Shown here: one piece after another, positions 31,094-41,295 of the stretch
Position numbering within the stretch: the first letter of the stretch is position 1
Layout of the letters: each line of letters begins with the position of its first letter
DNA from: Oleiphilaceae bacterium
Lineage (GTDB): Bacteria > Pseudomonadota > Gammaproteobacteria > Pseudomonadales > Oleiphilaceae
Reading direction: 5' to 3'
Length of the DNA stretch: 64,000 bases
NCBI GenBank assembly: GCA_022447365.1
Contig: JAKVBL010000013.1
Location: forward strand, 1 to 64,000
Position numbers and translations under genes: made by a program
The notes under the pieces: model-generated
Database searches by the model: none
What the model was told of the DNA's origin: nothing
The model's input: only the letters and a program-made list of their open reading frames with translations

Positions 31094-32143
31094 ATGTCTA
31101 CATTTTCTAGTTCTTCGCGAACCTTATTTGTTCTTGCCGCTTTTGTCATTGTGGTAGCCGGAATGCGCGCCGCTGAATCCATCATGGTGACATTTTTATT
31201 ATCCGGTTTCTTTGCGATTATTTGCGCGCCGCCCTTCTTATATTTACAAAAGAAAGGTACGCCTGCGTGGCTGTCACTCATTCTCGTTGTTATTTTCATC
31301 AGTCTATTTCAACTCTTACTCATCAGCATCATTGGCAGCTCAGCAAAGGAGTTCTCGAATGACCTTCCGGTGTATCAGGAGAAACTTCAAAGCATCACCG
31401 CAAATAGTATTAACGCCTTAGGCCAGTGGGGCATTGAAATTCCAAGACAGCGACTACTCGAAACCTTTGACCCCTCGAGTATATTTCAAACCGCCATGGG
31501 CGCACTTGGTAGCTTAGGTGGCGTATTATCAAACTCCTTCCTCATTATTCTAACCGTTGTATTTATGCTCTTTGAGAGCTTGTCATTGCCGAATAAACTA
31601 CACCGAGCCTTCGGCGAAAATAACAGCCAGATCGAACATATCGATCGCTTTCTTGCTACGGTCAAAACCTATATGACAATTAAAGCGCTCGTAAGTCTCG
31701 CAACAGGCGCTCTGATATACGTCGGTTTGCTACTTATTGGCGTTGATTACCCATTGCTATGGGCAGTGCTCGCCTTCTTCCTCAACTTTGTACCGAACAT
31801 TGGGTCAATCATTGCGGCAGTGCCTACGGTCTTGCTCGCGTTAATCCAACTTGGCCCAATAAGCGCTGCCTTTACTGCAGCTTTATATATCGCTGCCAAT
31901 ATGGTGATGGGGAACATGGTCGAGCCAAAGTTTTTGGGCCGGGGCTTAGGCTTGTCGACGCTTGTCGTGTTCTTGTCATTAGTGTTTTGGGGTTGGGTGT
32001 TTGGGCCTGTAGGAATGTTCTTATCAGTGCCACTCACCATGCTATTAAAAATCGCACTGGAGTCGAGTGAAGAAACTCAATGGATTGCGATATTAATGGG
32101 CTCTGACGAGCCAGAAAGTGATCACGAAATCAAAAAAATATAA
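31094..32143 (+). CDS. AI-2E family transporter (PerM-like permease)
   Basis: 349 residues from the ATG at 31094; the frame from 31052 adds 14 non-hydrophobic residues. About eight membrane helices. The conserved C-terminal block VDYPLLWAVLAFFLNFVPNIGSIIAAVPTVLLAL and VEPKFLGRGLGLSTLVVFLSL is the family signature. Exporter of small molecules; substrate cannot be told from sequence. Confidence 0.88.
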   Translation: MSTFSSSSRTLFVLAAFVIVVAGMRAAESIMVTFLLSGFFAIICAPPFLYLQKKGTPAWLSLILVVIFISLFQLLLISIIGSSAKEFSNDLPVYQEKLQSITANSINALGQWGIEIPRQRLLETFDPSSIFQTAMGALGSLGGVLSNSFLIILTVVFMLFESLSLPNKLHRAFGENNSQIEHIDRFLATVKTYMTIKALVSLATGALIYVGLLLIGVDYPLLWAVLAFFLNFVPNIGSIIAAVPTVLLALIQLGPISAAFTAALYIAANMVMGNMVEPKFLGRGLGLSTLVVFLSLVFWGWVFGPVGMFLSVPLTMLLKIALESSEETQWIAILMGSDEPESDHEIKKI

Positions 32144-32169
32144 AATACTGGCTTTAAGAGAGTTTTTCT

Positions 32170-32198
32170 TTGCGGTTAAGAAATCTTTCTGGTATAAA
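32170..32198 (+). promoter_or_regulatory. Promoter of rpmB-rpmG
   Basis: TTGCGG (-35) and TATAAA (-10) separated by exactly 17 bases, about 160 bases before rpmB, leaving a long leader. Confidence 0.6.
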
Positions 32199-32355
32199 GT
32201 CGGGCTCTTTGGTTAGGGCTCCATCAAAACGGGCGAAAAATCGTCTATTTGACCGCGTGCAGACTGCTTTGAAGTTCTGCAAATCGCAGCCCAAAAGATA
32301 TGAATTTATTCTATACGCTCACTAAGCGCATAGAAATTGGAGGCAAGGTTTTAGT

Positions 32356-32592
32356 ATGTCTAGAGTATGTCAGGTTACAGGTAAGCGTCCTGTAACAGGT
32401 AACAACGTTTCACACGCAAAAAACACTACTCGTCGTCGTTTTTTGCCAAACCTACAATCTCACCGTTTTTGGGTTGAGAGCGAGAACCGTTTTGTAAAAC
32501 TACGTGTTTCTACAAAAGGTATGCGCATTATTGATAAGAAAGGCATTGATGCAGTTCTTAGCGATCTTCGCGCTCGTGGCGAAAAAGTTTAA
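32356..32592 (+). CDS. rpmB: 50S ribosomal protein L28
   Basis: 78 residues, starting [34 protein letters not shown], the invariant L28 N-terminus. Full length. A GGAGG ribosome site lies upstream and rpmG follows in the usual operon. Confidence 0.98.
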   Translation: MSRVCQVTGKRPVTGNNVSHAKNTTRRRFLPNLQSHRFWVESENRFVKLRVSTKGMRIIDKKGIDAVLSDLRARGEKV

Positions 32593-32604
32593 GGAGAGTA
32601 GACA

Positions 32605-32760
32605 ATGAGAGATAAGATCCGTTTAGTATCAAGCGCTGGCACTGGTCACTTCTACACGACTGACAAGAACAAGCGTAACATGCCTGAAAAAATGGAAATC
32701 AAAAAGTACGATCCTGTTGTTCGTAAGCACGTGATCTACAAGGAAGCGAAAATCAAGTAA
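32605..32760 (+). CDS. rpmG: 50S ribosomal protein L33
   Basis: 51 residues: [20 protein letters not shown] and [18 protein letters not shown] are typical of the zinc-free form of L33. AAGGAGAG precedes the ATG. It starts 12 bases after the rpmB stop. Confidence 0.98.
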   Translation: MRDKIRLVSSAGTGHFYTTDKNKRNMPEKMEIKKYDPVVRKHVIYKEAKIK

Positions 32761-32780
32761 GCCTCGCTACTTGCTTCCTG

Positions 32781-32831
32781 AAAAGCCCGACACTAGATCG
32801 ATTCATTCGATTAACAGCGTCGGGTTTTTTA
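32781..32831 (+). terminator. Terminator of rpmB-rpmG, probably bidirectional
   Basis: AAAAGCCCGAC ... GTCGGGTTTTTT with a long loop containing a second small dyad. It also serves the convergent nuclease-family gene. Confidence 0.85.
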
Positions 32832-32835
32832 TTGC

Positions 32836-33717
32836 CTATTTGCTGGCAATATAGGTTTCGGGCAACCCGAACTCTAAGGCAATCGGCAAATGATCTGAAA
32901 CTGAGAACGGCAACACTTCGGCGTATCTCACCTCTAAAGATCGACTTACCAATATATGATCTAAATCTTTTCTAGGCTGCCAACTAGGGAAGGTATGACT
33001 CACTCCGGGTAACGCCACCAAATCAAGCTCACTCAAGCAACCATGCCCGAGCAAACTTTGCAGGTGCGTATTCATATCACCCATCAAAATAATATGCTGA
33101 TAACCATCGATCAGCTTTTTAACAAACGATAACTGCGCCTTCTGTGCGGCTGACGATAACGATAAATGCAGAATAACAAGCACTATAGGATCTTTCTCAT
33201 CGCCATATTTCGCAACAATCACTCCTCTACCAGGAATCAAAGATGGCAAAGGATACTCTTCTACCGACAAAGGGCAAAAACGGCTCAATAAACCATTACT
33301 ATGCTGAGCAATAGGGCCGAAGTTTCGATTCAGCTGCTGATACCAAAATGGAAAGCCAGCCGTTTTAGCTAAAAACTCAACTTGGTTTACGAAGCCAGTA
33401 CGCAAACTGCCTCCATCCACCTCTTGCAAGGCAACCACATCATATGCCTCGAGAAGAGAGGCTATCTTAACTAAGTTGGTTTGACGTTGAGCATGCGGCA
33501 AAAAGTGCTGCCAACTGCGCGTAAGGTAATGACGATACGCTGAAGTGGAAATGCCGACTTGTATGTTGTAAGTCAGTAATCGAATAGATTGAGAAGGAGA
33601 AACATTAGGAATATCAGATAAGTACTCAGGCGCAGTACTAGACGATACACCTAAACGAAAGTCTTTATCAGAGGGGGTGAGTAGACGCTTAACGCGACTA
33701 CGCAACTGTGTATACAT
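32836..33717 (-). CDS. Endonuclease/exonuclease/phosphatase (EEP) family protein
   Basis: 293 residues. EEP motifs in order: RLLTYNIQ (near 46), ALQEVDGG (near 98), ILMGDMNTH (near 215), DLDHILVS and SDHLPIALEF. Active-site N, E, D, N and H residues are present. No signal peptide. Substrate could be DNA, lipid or nucleotide phosphate; not resolved. It starts 19 bases downstream of dsbA and may share its transcript. Confidence 0.85.
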   Translation of the reverse strand: MYTQLRSRVKRLLTPSDKDFRLGVSSSTAPEYLSDIPNVSPSQSIRLLTYNIQVGISTSAYRHYLTRSWQHFLPHAQRQTNLVKIASLLEAYDVVALQEVDGGSLRTGFVNQVEFLAKTAGFPFWYQQLNRNFGPIAQHSNGLLSRFCPLSVEEYPLPSLIPGRGVIVAKYGDEKDPIVLVILHLSLSSAAQKAQLSFVKKLIDGYQHIILMGDMNTHLQSLLGHGCLSELDLVALPGVSHTFPSWQPRKDLDHILVSRSLEVRYAEVLPFSVSDHLPIALEFGLPETYIASK

Positions 33718-33736
33718 ACCCCCTCCTTCAACTAAT

Positions 33737-34405
33737 TTATTTTGCTGCAGTTAGCGCTGCTCGTTCTTGCGCTATAAGAAAGTTAGCAACCTTAATCATA
33801 TTTGCAAAACCGCCCGCGTCACGAACACCAATTTTATATTTACCATTTACGATAAGTGCTGGCACGCCTGTCAGACGATAAGCCTTGATACGATCACCCG
33901 CTTTCTTCACTTGCTCATCAATTTTAGAGATTTTGCGGAAACCAGACGCTTCAAACACTGCCATGTACTGCTCTTCTGATACGCCGTGCTTTTCAAAAAT
34001 TTCTACAAAATCATCACGATCTTGATATTTCTTAGGAGCACCTTGAATCGCATCAAATAAAGCTTGGTGCATCTCTTCGATCTTACCTAGCTCCTCTGCT
34101 GCAAAGAATACTTCCGCGTGCGTTACCCAACCTGGGAACGTTGCTGGCAACAAACGGAAATCAACATCATCTGGGAAGCTTTCTTCCCATTGCGGAAGAT
34201 GATCGTTGTTGAATTCATAACAATGAGGACAGCCGTACCAAAACACCTCTACAACTTCTATTTTAGAAGCGTCACCAGTCTTAACTGGGAATGGCAATTC
34301 TTTGTAGTGTGTACCTTTCTCCCACAAGCTGGCAGCGGAAGTCGCGACGCTGAATAGCATGGTAGCTGCAAGCATAAGCGCGCTTAGAATACGAAATTGA
34401 AACAT
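33737..34405 (-). CDS. dsbA: Thiol:disulfide interchange protein DsbA
   Basis: 222 residues with signal peptide about 1-25. Active site CPHC at 59-62 in EVFWYGCPHCYEF, and the cis-Pro segment TGVPALIVNGKY near 178. Introduces disulfide bonds into periplasmic proteins. Relevant here because the small secreted family at 5-21 kb has conserved cysteine pairs. Confidence 0.95.
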   Translation of the reverse strand: MFQFRILSALMLAATMLFSVATSAASLWEKGTHYKELPFPVKTGDASKIEVVEVFWYGCPHCYEFNNDHLPQWEESFPDDVDFRLLPATFPGWVTHAEVFFAAEELGKIEEMHQALFDAIQGAPKKYQDRDDFVEIFEKHGVSEEQYMAVFEASGFRKISKIDEQVKKAGDRIKAYRLTGVPALIVNGKYKIGVRDAGGFANMIKVANFLIAQERAALTAAK

Positions 34406-34560
34406 GAAGTGTCCTCATAACAAGTGTTTAGCAATAACCGAAAGATAATAGGCCTGCCCTTGAACGTACTCAAGCAAGCTTAGATGACTATTAGATTAAA
34501 CTTGTCAGACAGAAAACAAAGGTCACAGTTCCCTAGCTTTCAAATGATATTGCGGACATA

Positions 34561-34592
34561 AAAAAACCCGAGATGTAGATGTCTCGGGTTTT
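34561..34592 (-). terminator. Bidirectional terminator after cytochrome c4 gene
   Basis: AAAAAACCCGAGA, an 8-base loop, TCTCGGGTTTT: a strong stem with A/T runs on both sides. Confidence 0.88.
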
Positions 34593-34611
34593 CAAATCTA
34601 TGAAGAAGCGA

Positions 34612-35232
34612 TTACTCAGAAAGACCTGAAATATAGCTCGCTACCGCTTCAATTTCACGATCGTTCATACGTGCAGCAATTGAACGCATCACACGCGCAT
34701 CACCGTCGTTAGCTCGCTCACCGCTACGCCATTTTTTCATTTGCGCAATCGTGTAATCAGCATGCTGACCGCTAAGCGCTGGGAAACCTGCCGCCTCAAC
34801 ACCTTTACCTGAAGGACCGTGACAAGCGATACATGCTGCCATTTTAGTAGCTGGGTTACCGGCACGGTAAAGAGCGCGACCTTCTTCAACTAATTCTGGA
34901 TCCGCTTGACCAACTGTTGTTGTTTGCGCCGCAAAGTACGCTGCAACATCTGCCATGTCTTGGTCACTAAAACCATCTAAAAGACCCGTCATTTCAACAA
35001 TCACACGACGACCTTCTTTTTGATCATACATTTGCTTTAGCAAGTATCTCTCGCCTTGACCTGCTAACTTAGGGAAGTTACCCGCCGCACTATTACCATC
35101 TGCACCATGACATGCAGCACATACCGCAGACTTGTCTTTACCAGCTTGCACATCGCCTACAACTTCAGCAGAAACAAATGCAGAGCTGCTTAGACCTAAT
35201 GCAACTACCAACCCCTTAAACAACTTATTCAT
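34612..35232 (-). CDS. Cytochrome c4, dihaem
   Basis: 206 residues from the ATG at 35230-35232, which puts the signal peptide (1-22) first. Two haem c sites: CAACHG at 38-43 and CIACHG in the second half, each followed by the conserved GxxG and with a downstream axial Met (MTGLLDGFSDQDM, MRSIAARMND). Periplasmic electron carrier to terminal oxidases. Full length for the family. Confidence 0.93.
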   Translation of the reverse strand: MNKLFKGLVVALGLSSSAFVSAEVVGDVQAGKDKSAVCAACHGADGNSAAGNFPKLAGQGERYLLKQMYDQKEGRRVIVEMTGLLDGFSDQDMADVAAYFAAQTTTVGQADPELVEEGRALYRAGNPATKMAACIACHGPSGKGVEAAGFPALSGQHADYTIAQMKKWRSGERANDGDARVMRSIAARMNDREIEAVASYISGLSE

Positions 35233-35427
35233 AATTTGCGCGCTCACTCTAATAAATTCGCCATTCACTGCGGCTTTATTCTTCTATTATTTCGCCAACC
35301 TGACCTTCAGTAATTATATCGACTGATTAAGATCTCACAAGAAAGATCAGGCAAAAAAAGTGGGGGTATTATACACTAAGCCCCCAGTGATAAAAGACTT
35401 TAAGTCAGTACCAATGAGTATCAATGC

Positions 35428-36090
35428 ATGAGTGACCAAGCAAAACCTGCCACCTTATTTCGACTCGCCTATGATTCTGCCGCATTTATGCAAAGCGGCT
35501 CAAAACTTTCAAACTGTCCGAGTGATAACGGAATCGAAATTGCCTTTGCTGGCAGGTCAAATGCCGGAAAGTCCTCTGCTATTAATAGCATCACTCAAAA
35601 CAAGAAACTGGCGCGCACAAGTAAAACACCTGGTCGCACGCAACTGATCAATTTCTTCTCCCTAGATATAGAAGGCGTGCGCTTGGTCGACTTACCGGGT
35701 TACGGCTATGCAAAAGTGTCCCTAGACATGAAGGAAGCATGGGGACGCCACCTTGAAGATTACCTTCAAAACAGAGACAGCCTAGTAGGCTTAGTGCTGA
35801 TTATGGATATCCGAAAGCCCCTTACAGAGTTCGACACGATGCTGCTCGACTGGAGCAAAAAGAGCGAACTCAGTACAACCATTCTTTTGACGAAAGCAGA
35901 CAAATTGAAATATGGGCCAGCTAAAACTGTTCTCTTACAGGTACGCAAAGCACTGGAAGATCACGGTTTTATCAATGATATTTTGTTGTTTTCGAGTTTG
36001 AAAGGAACAGGCGTCAAAGAAGCGAGAAACGCATTAAACCGAAATTTCTCGCACTTTTTGGAAGATGAAGAAGAAAGTACAGAAAGCTAA
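35428..36090 (+). CDS. engB: Ribosome biogenesis GTPase EngB/YihA
   Basis: 220 residues. G1 GRSNAGKSSAIN near 37, KTPGRTQLINFF (G2), DLPGYGYAKV (G3) and TKADKL (G4). Needed for 50S subunit assembly. Full length. Its stop overlaps the stop of the convergent TetR gene by 3-4 bases. Confidence 0.96.
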   Translation: MSDQAKPATLFRLAYDSAAFMQSGSKLSNCPSDNGIEIAFAGRSNAGKSSAINSITQNKKLARTSKTPGRTQLINFFSLDIEGVRLVDLPGYGYAKVSLDMKEAWGRHLEDYLQNRDSLVGLVLIMDIRKPLTEFDTMLLDWSKKSELSTTILLTKADKLKYGPAKTVLLQVRKALEDHGFINDILLFSSLKGTGVKEARNALNRNFSHFLEDEEESTES

Positions 36091-36752
36091 ACGCCTGGCA
36101 GAACCTCATCGAAGCAATAACCCTCTTGAAGCTTGGCAAGCTCAGCTTGCTCAGGCTCTCTTAAATGCGGAACGATAAAGTCTAAGACTTGATACACACC
36201 ATGCTGAATAGCTTTAGGGTTACTTTCGCGATCTTCTTGCGTACCATGCATCGTCTTAAGAAAGGTCATCCAATTCGTCACAATCAGCCATACGTTCAAG
36301 GCTTTAGACTGACGCTGCTGTTCCGTCTGCCTTGAGAAAATCTCACTCAACTCTAAAGCCTCGATAATGCTCATCACGCCTCGCACACAACGCAAGGTAA
36401 ATGCCCGATAATCCTCACGCAATTTGTCGTCATTATCGAGAAGATGCTCCAAGTCACGATGTAAAAAACGATAGGCCCACAGCCCATTAAACACCGCATC
36501 TAAGTATGAAAGTAAATCTTCTACTTTTATCTTTCGCCCTTCAGGAACACGGAGATAGGTATCCACCATCAACTCATAGTTTTTGAAGATCTGATAAATA
36601 ATGTCGCTCTTATTTCGGAAGTGGTAATACAAATTACCAGGCGACATATTAAGATGCGCAGCGATATGGTTCGTTGAGACGTTTCGCTCGCCTTGCGCGT
36701 TAAACAAGTCCAAGCTCTCTAAGATAATGCGTTCTTTTGTTTTAGATGCCAC
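36087..36752 (-). CDS. TetR/AcrR family repressor
   Basis: 221 residues. N-terminal HTH RNVSTNHIAAHLNMSPGNLYYHFRNKSDIIYQIF (about 23-56), then a helical ligand-binding domain. Divergent from the aldehyde dehydrogenase gene with a perfect palindrome in between, so it most likely represses that gene. Ligand probably an aldehyde, acid or acyl-CoA (inferred). Confidence 0.88.
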   Translation of the reverse strand: MASKTKERIILESLDLFNAQGERNVSTNHIAAHLNMSPGNLYYHFRNKSDIIYQIFKNYELMVDTYLRVPEGRKIKVEDLLSYLDAVFNGLWAYRFLHRDLEHLLDNDDKLREDYRAFTLRCVRGVMSIIEALELSEIFSRQTEQQRQSKALNVWLIVTNWMTFLKTMHGTQEDRESNPKAIQHGVYQVLDFIVPHLREPEQAELAKLQEGYCFDEVLPGV

Positions 36753-36843
36753 AAAACTGCCTTACTAATTCCGATCTCTAAGTTCTTGTTCGCCTACGCT
36801 TCGAATCATTATTTTATGATAATTTCGGCAAACGCATTGACTC

Positions 36844-36863
36844 ATTAGAGTATATACTCTAAT
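36844..36863. promoter_or_regulatory. 20-bp perfect palindrome, TetR operator within the aldehyde dehydrogenase promoter
   Basis: ATTAGAGTATATACTCTAAT is fully self-complementary. A TTGACT (-35, 36837-36842) and a TAATTT (-10, 36860-36865) with a 17-base spacer enclose it, so repressor binding would block the polymerase. Confidence 0.75.
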
Positions 36864-36933
36864 TTTTTATTTTGCAGTCCACACATGATAAAAAGCGTGA
36901 TCAAGCGCAAGCATACTCTCGGAGGAAGCCCCA

Positions 36934-38379
36934 ATGGTAGCTGACGTTGTACAAATTTCTGAAAGCCAGACACAGATCAAAAAAATGCAAGGCATTTTTA
37001 AAGAACAAACCCAAGCTTTCCGTCGTAACCCGATGCCAAGCTATGAAGAAAGAGTTGCGAATCTTAAGAAGCTGCGCCAAGCCCTTTTAGACAACGAAGC
37101 AACGTTCATTGAGAAGATCTCTCAAGACTTTTCGAGCCGCTCCGAGAACGAAACACGCCTCGCTGAGATCATGCCTGTACTGCATAGCATTGATTACACG
37201 CTTAAGAACTTAAAGCGTTGGATGCAATCCGACAAGAAGAAGGTTTCGACTTTATTTATGCCTGCTAGCGCACGTGTTGAATACCAACCACTTGGTGTCG
37301 TTGGAATCATCGCGCCATGGAACTACACCTTATCCTTATCGCTTGGCCCACTAGTTTCAGCTCTTGCTGCGGGCAACCGTACAATGATCAAGATGTCTGA
37401 ATTCACCCCAGTCACCTCGGCATTTGTTGAAGAACTTCTATCGAAGATTTTTCCTCAAAACCTAGTCGCAGTTATTAATGGTGATGCGGATGTAGCCGTT
37501 TCATTCTCTGATATTCCTTGGAACCACTTGTTGTTTACTGGCTCTACGAGCGTTGGTCGCCATGTTATGCGTGCTGCGTCTGCCAACCTTACCCCTGTCA
37601 CCCTTGAGCTTGGCGGCAAGTCACCAACGATTATTTCTGACTCAGTAAAAATGGATGAAGCCATCAAGCCGATTGTGTTTGGTAAAGCCTTCAATGCTGG
37701 CCAGACTTGTATTGCGCCAGACTACATTCTTTGCCCTGAAAATCGTCTTGAGCATTTTGTTGATTCATTCCAGCGCGAATTCGCTGACATGTACCCAACG
37801 CTCAAGCACAACGAAGATTTCTCAGCAGTGATCAATGAGCGCCAATATCAGCGCCTTCAAAACTACATCAAAGATGCTGAAGCAAAAGGTGCGACTGTCA
37901 TTGCTTGTAATAATGCTGGCGAAGATATGGCTAGTGGTACGCGTAAAATGCCGATTTACTTAGTACTAAATCCAACGCCAGACATGCTCTGCATGCAAGA
38001 CGAGATCTTTGGCCCTGTATTGCCAGTACTTACTACAAAATCTATTGAAGAAGCGATTGATATTGTCAACGATCGTCCATCACCATTAGCCTTGTACTAC
38101 TTTGGCCATGACAAAGATGAGCAACGTTTTGTCTTAGATCATGTTCGATCTGGTGGCGTGTGCTTGAACGACACTTTGTCTCACTTTGCGCAAGAAGATC
38201 TTCACTTCGGTGGCGTTGGTGAATCAGGAATGGGTGCTTATCATGGCGAAGATGGTTTTGCGACCTTCTCCCACAAAAAGCCTATTTTTACGAAAGGCAT
38301 TTTGAACAGTACGAAATTCGCCTACCCGCCATATGGCACAGCCATTCATAAGGCAATTTTCTCTCTATTTATGCGCTAA
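36934..38379 (+). CDS. Coniferyl aldehyde dehydrogenase-type NAD(P)+ aldehyde dehydrogenase
   Basis: 481 residues of the ALDH superfamily. Motifs: GVVGIIAPWNYTLSLSL (about 121-137), FTGSTSVGR (cofactor loop), LELGGKSPTII with catalytic Glu, and FNAGQTCIAPDY with catalytic Cys. The length and sequence fit the coniferyl aldehyde/long-chain aldehyde group. A GGAGG site precedes the ATG. In a bacterium with a wax ester synthase a role in fatty aldehyde oxidation is plausible. Confidence 0.88.
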   Translation: MVADVVQISESQTQIKKMQGIFKEQTQAFRRNPMPSYEERVANLKKLRQALLDNEATFIEKISQDFSSRSENETRLAEIMPVLHSIDYTLKNLKRWMQSDKKKVSTLFMPASARVEYQPLGVVGIIAPWNYTLSLSLGPLVSALAAGNRTMIKMSEFTPVTSAFVEELLSKIFPQNLVAVINGDADVAVSFSDIPWNHLLFTGSTSVGRHVMRAASANLTPVTLELGGKSPTIISDSVKMDEAIKPIVFGKAFNAGQTCIAPDYILCPENRLEHFVDSFQREFADMYPTLKHNEDFSAVINERQYQRLQNYIKDAEAKGATVIACNNAGEDMASGTRKMPIYLVLNPTPDMLCMQDEIFGPVLPVLTTKSIEEAIDIVNDRPSPLALYYFGHDKDEQRFVLDHVRSGGVCLNDTLSHFAQEDLHFGGVGESGMGAYHGEDGFATFSHKKPIFTKGILNSTKFAYPPYGTAIHKAIFSLFMR

Positions 38380-38392
38380 GCGCTCTACTGAC

Positions 38393-38420
38393 AAAGGCAC
38401 CTCTCGGGTGCCTTTGTTTT
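38393..38420 (+). terminator. Terminator of aldehyde dehydrogenase gene
   Basis: AAAGGCACC TCTC GGGTGCCTTT GTTTT: 9-bp stem, tetraloop and T run. Confidence 0.88.
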
Positions 38421-38528
38421 ATACCCCTTCTATAATCTCTGCATTGTTTCGAATAAAAGATTTGTTTAATATTCGCGCTTTGCATTGTGCGTTAAAGACT
38501 TATACAAACCTGCTTCGAATTTAATTGA

Positions 38529-39285
<757 letters not shown>

Positions 39286-39358
39286 AATTAGCCCTTTCTT
39301 AGATTCTGACTACACTTAGCCAAACAAATACAGTGAACTCAGTGTAGTTAGGTCGTTC

Positions 39359-39922
39359 ATGAGCGAAGAAAAAGCAAACGAATCTGAAGTACCGTTAACC
39401 CCCGAACAACGTATCGAGCTATTAGAAAGCAAGGTTGACAAAAACCGTGTTTTCTTGTTGTTTTTTGCTCTCATTCTTACTGTCACCATTTCTGCGACCG
39501 TCACAGCATTTGTGATTTATTCGTTTGGCGGCGTTTCCTCCAATAACTCCGACGCATCAGACGATATTGCGAATACTATTGCTGGCCAGAAAGAACTGCT
39601 TGAGCAATATGATTTGCGTTTGGCGGAACTAAATGCGCATATCAAAAGTTTTGAAAATCGTATCGATAACAACGCGAACAGTACCATTCAGCAAGTACTC
39701 ATCGAGCAAGAGCAAGCGAAGCAACGCTTCATGGAAACAGTGCGCTCGGCTGTATACGATCTAGCTCATATGGTGCCTGGCTCGCGATCTTGGTTGGAGC
39801 TCTACACCGAGCAATTAGAAGACGCAACGACCAAAAGCGCCATGCGTGAAAAGCAATTGAAAGAACTCAAAACAGCAAAACCGATCGACAAATCGGATTC
39901 ATTTTTTGGGGATGATTTTTAG
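39359..39922 (+). CDS. Hypothetical membrane-anchored coiled-coil protein
   Basis: 187 residues. Short acidic cytoplasmic N-terminus, one membrane helix (about 30-56, VFLLFFALILTVTISATVTAFVIYSF), then a long helical, Gln/Glu-rich domain likely to be coiled coil. Ends KSDSFFGDDF. Not recognised. Confidence 0.7.
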   Translation: MSEEKANESEVPLTPEQRIELLESKVDKNRVFLLFFALILTVTISATVTAFVIYSFGGVSSNNSDASDDIANTIAGQKELLEQYDLRLAELNAHIKSFENRIDNNANSTIQQVLIEQEQAKQRFMETVRSAVYDLAHMVPGSRSWLELYTEQLEDATTKSAMREKQLKELKTAKPIDKSDSFFGDDF

Positions 39923-39978
39923 GCCAACCTTGGTTTCAAGCTCGCAAGAGAAGACTTCATACCATGCAAAGCGTTAAT

Positions 39979-40590
39979 TTATGCGCAAAGAAATTCTGCC
40001 GTCGCGATCGCATCACTTAAAGCATTGTGCGCGTACGCTTTTGGCAAGCCGTAACGGTCACGACATACCTCTAGCTGGATAGCTCCCGCAGAGCCTTGTT
40101 TTTCCATCAACGTCCGCTCAATGACCATCGTATCGACGTAGTCGAAGATAAGAGGACAACCGTAATTCTCCCGCGCGACTTTCTGAAGAAAAGCTAGGTC
40201 TAAACGCGCATGGTGAAAAACCGCCACTGCTCCAGCTAACTCATTCATGAGTAAACCTAGAGCTTGCGTCACATTGCCTGCGCCAGCAACACACTAATTA
40301 CTCAGACCATGCACTACTACGCTATCACCCACTGACTCGCTTGCATAACATAAGTGATGCTGTGCGCTTCGGTATTCAATAAAACCTTCCTGCACAATCA
40401 CCCATGCGCTGCTCAAAATTTTATCCGTTACAGGGTTAAGCGTTGTCATCTCGCAGTCAATGACTACAAACCTTGTATCACCAACAGGGGATTTCCGAGC
40501 AATCGATTTTGCGTATACAAAGCATTAAGCGCCTCAATTGCTGCACTTTTTTTAGCGTAACGTAAACGACGATATAACCTAGAGAACACC
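39979..40590 (-). pseudogene. DnaQ-like 3'-5' exonuclease, decayed
   Basis: The minus strand reads VVIDCEMTTLNPVTDKILSS (exonuclease motif I, DxE), then ...SVVVHGLSN, a stop, and CVAGAGNVTQALGLLMNELAGAVAVFHHARLDLAFL and AHNALSDAIATAEFL (motif III HxxxxD). The 5' part (YAKKSAAIEALNALYTQN) is in another frame. One frameshift and one nonsense codon break the gene. In related bacteria such exonucleases follow a DUF294 gene, as here. Confidence 0.75.
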
Positions 40591-40985
40591 ATGACCAAAA
40601 CGCATTTTCAGGGCTCGCTGACTTTCCGCAACAACGGCAAAAGCATCTTTTAATTGATTGCGTACTAAAGGCCCCAAGGAATCAGGCGCAAGATGGTTAT
40701 TCACCTCTTCCCCTAATTGGATTTGTTGACTCTGATTGCTTGAACGTAAACTCGCAATAAACTCATGCGCATCAAGAAAGATGCCCGCCAATTCAGATAA
40801 TATAAACTTCTTATCCACCAAAGCTTCGAGACGTGCTTCGGTACTCACCTCGGAAACTCCTTAAGCCTACGCGTACAAACGGATCAATGCGATAATAGTT
40901 ACCGTGCCTCAATATGTTAAATCTAAGAATGATTGGTAGCCCCATCTTTCTCCAACAAGAAGCGTTTAAAGACACCAAGACGAGG
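40579..40985 (-). pseudogene. DUF294 (CBS/cyclic-nucleotide-binding nucleotidyltransferase) remnant
   Basis: Only the C-terminal part remains. LGVFKRFLLEKDG lies near 40945-40985, followed by in-frame stops, and then in another frame TEARLEALVDKKFILSELAGIFLDAHEFI and NHLAPDSLGPLVRNQLKDAFAVVAESQRALKMRFG to the stop at 40579. These are the final blocks of the DUF294 C-terminal domain. The N-terminal CBS part is absent. It was probably in an operon with the exonuclease. Confidence 0.65.
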
Positions 40986-41237
40986 GGTATACTCCAAAAC
41001 ATCGCCACACACACATGCCTGAAAAATGGGGGGGGGTTGACTCGCTTCATGGCTGACACAATCAAGAAAAGACTGGGTTAGCGAGCCCCCATCAAACGGG
41101 ATGCAAGCACCATAAAATACTCACTCATATATCTCATTTTGGATCGAATTAATAAGTTCAATACCTGTTATACGGATCCCAGACTTAAAGCACGTGTTAA
41201 TTATGTAAATGAAAGTGGAGCCTATAGCTTTTGGAAC

Positions 41238-41269
41238 AAAAATAAAGGCCAGTACATGTGCTGGCCTTC
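41238..41269 (-). terminator. Terminator of the PEP-CTERM gene
   Basis: On the minus strand, AAGGCCAGCACATGTACTGG CCTT followed by TATTTTTG. It lies 27 bases past the stop. Confidence 0.8.
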
Positions 41270-41295
41270 AGAGAAGATATTCGGATTATTCGGTG

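Noticed and set aside
31212-31421. Other-frame ORFs inside the AI-2E transporter, and similar shadows in rapA, Rhs and mrcB
   Set aside because: They overlap well-supported genes, lack domains, and match codon structure of the main frame.
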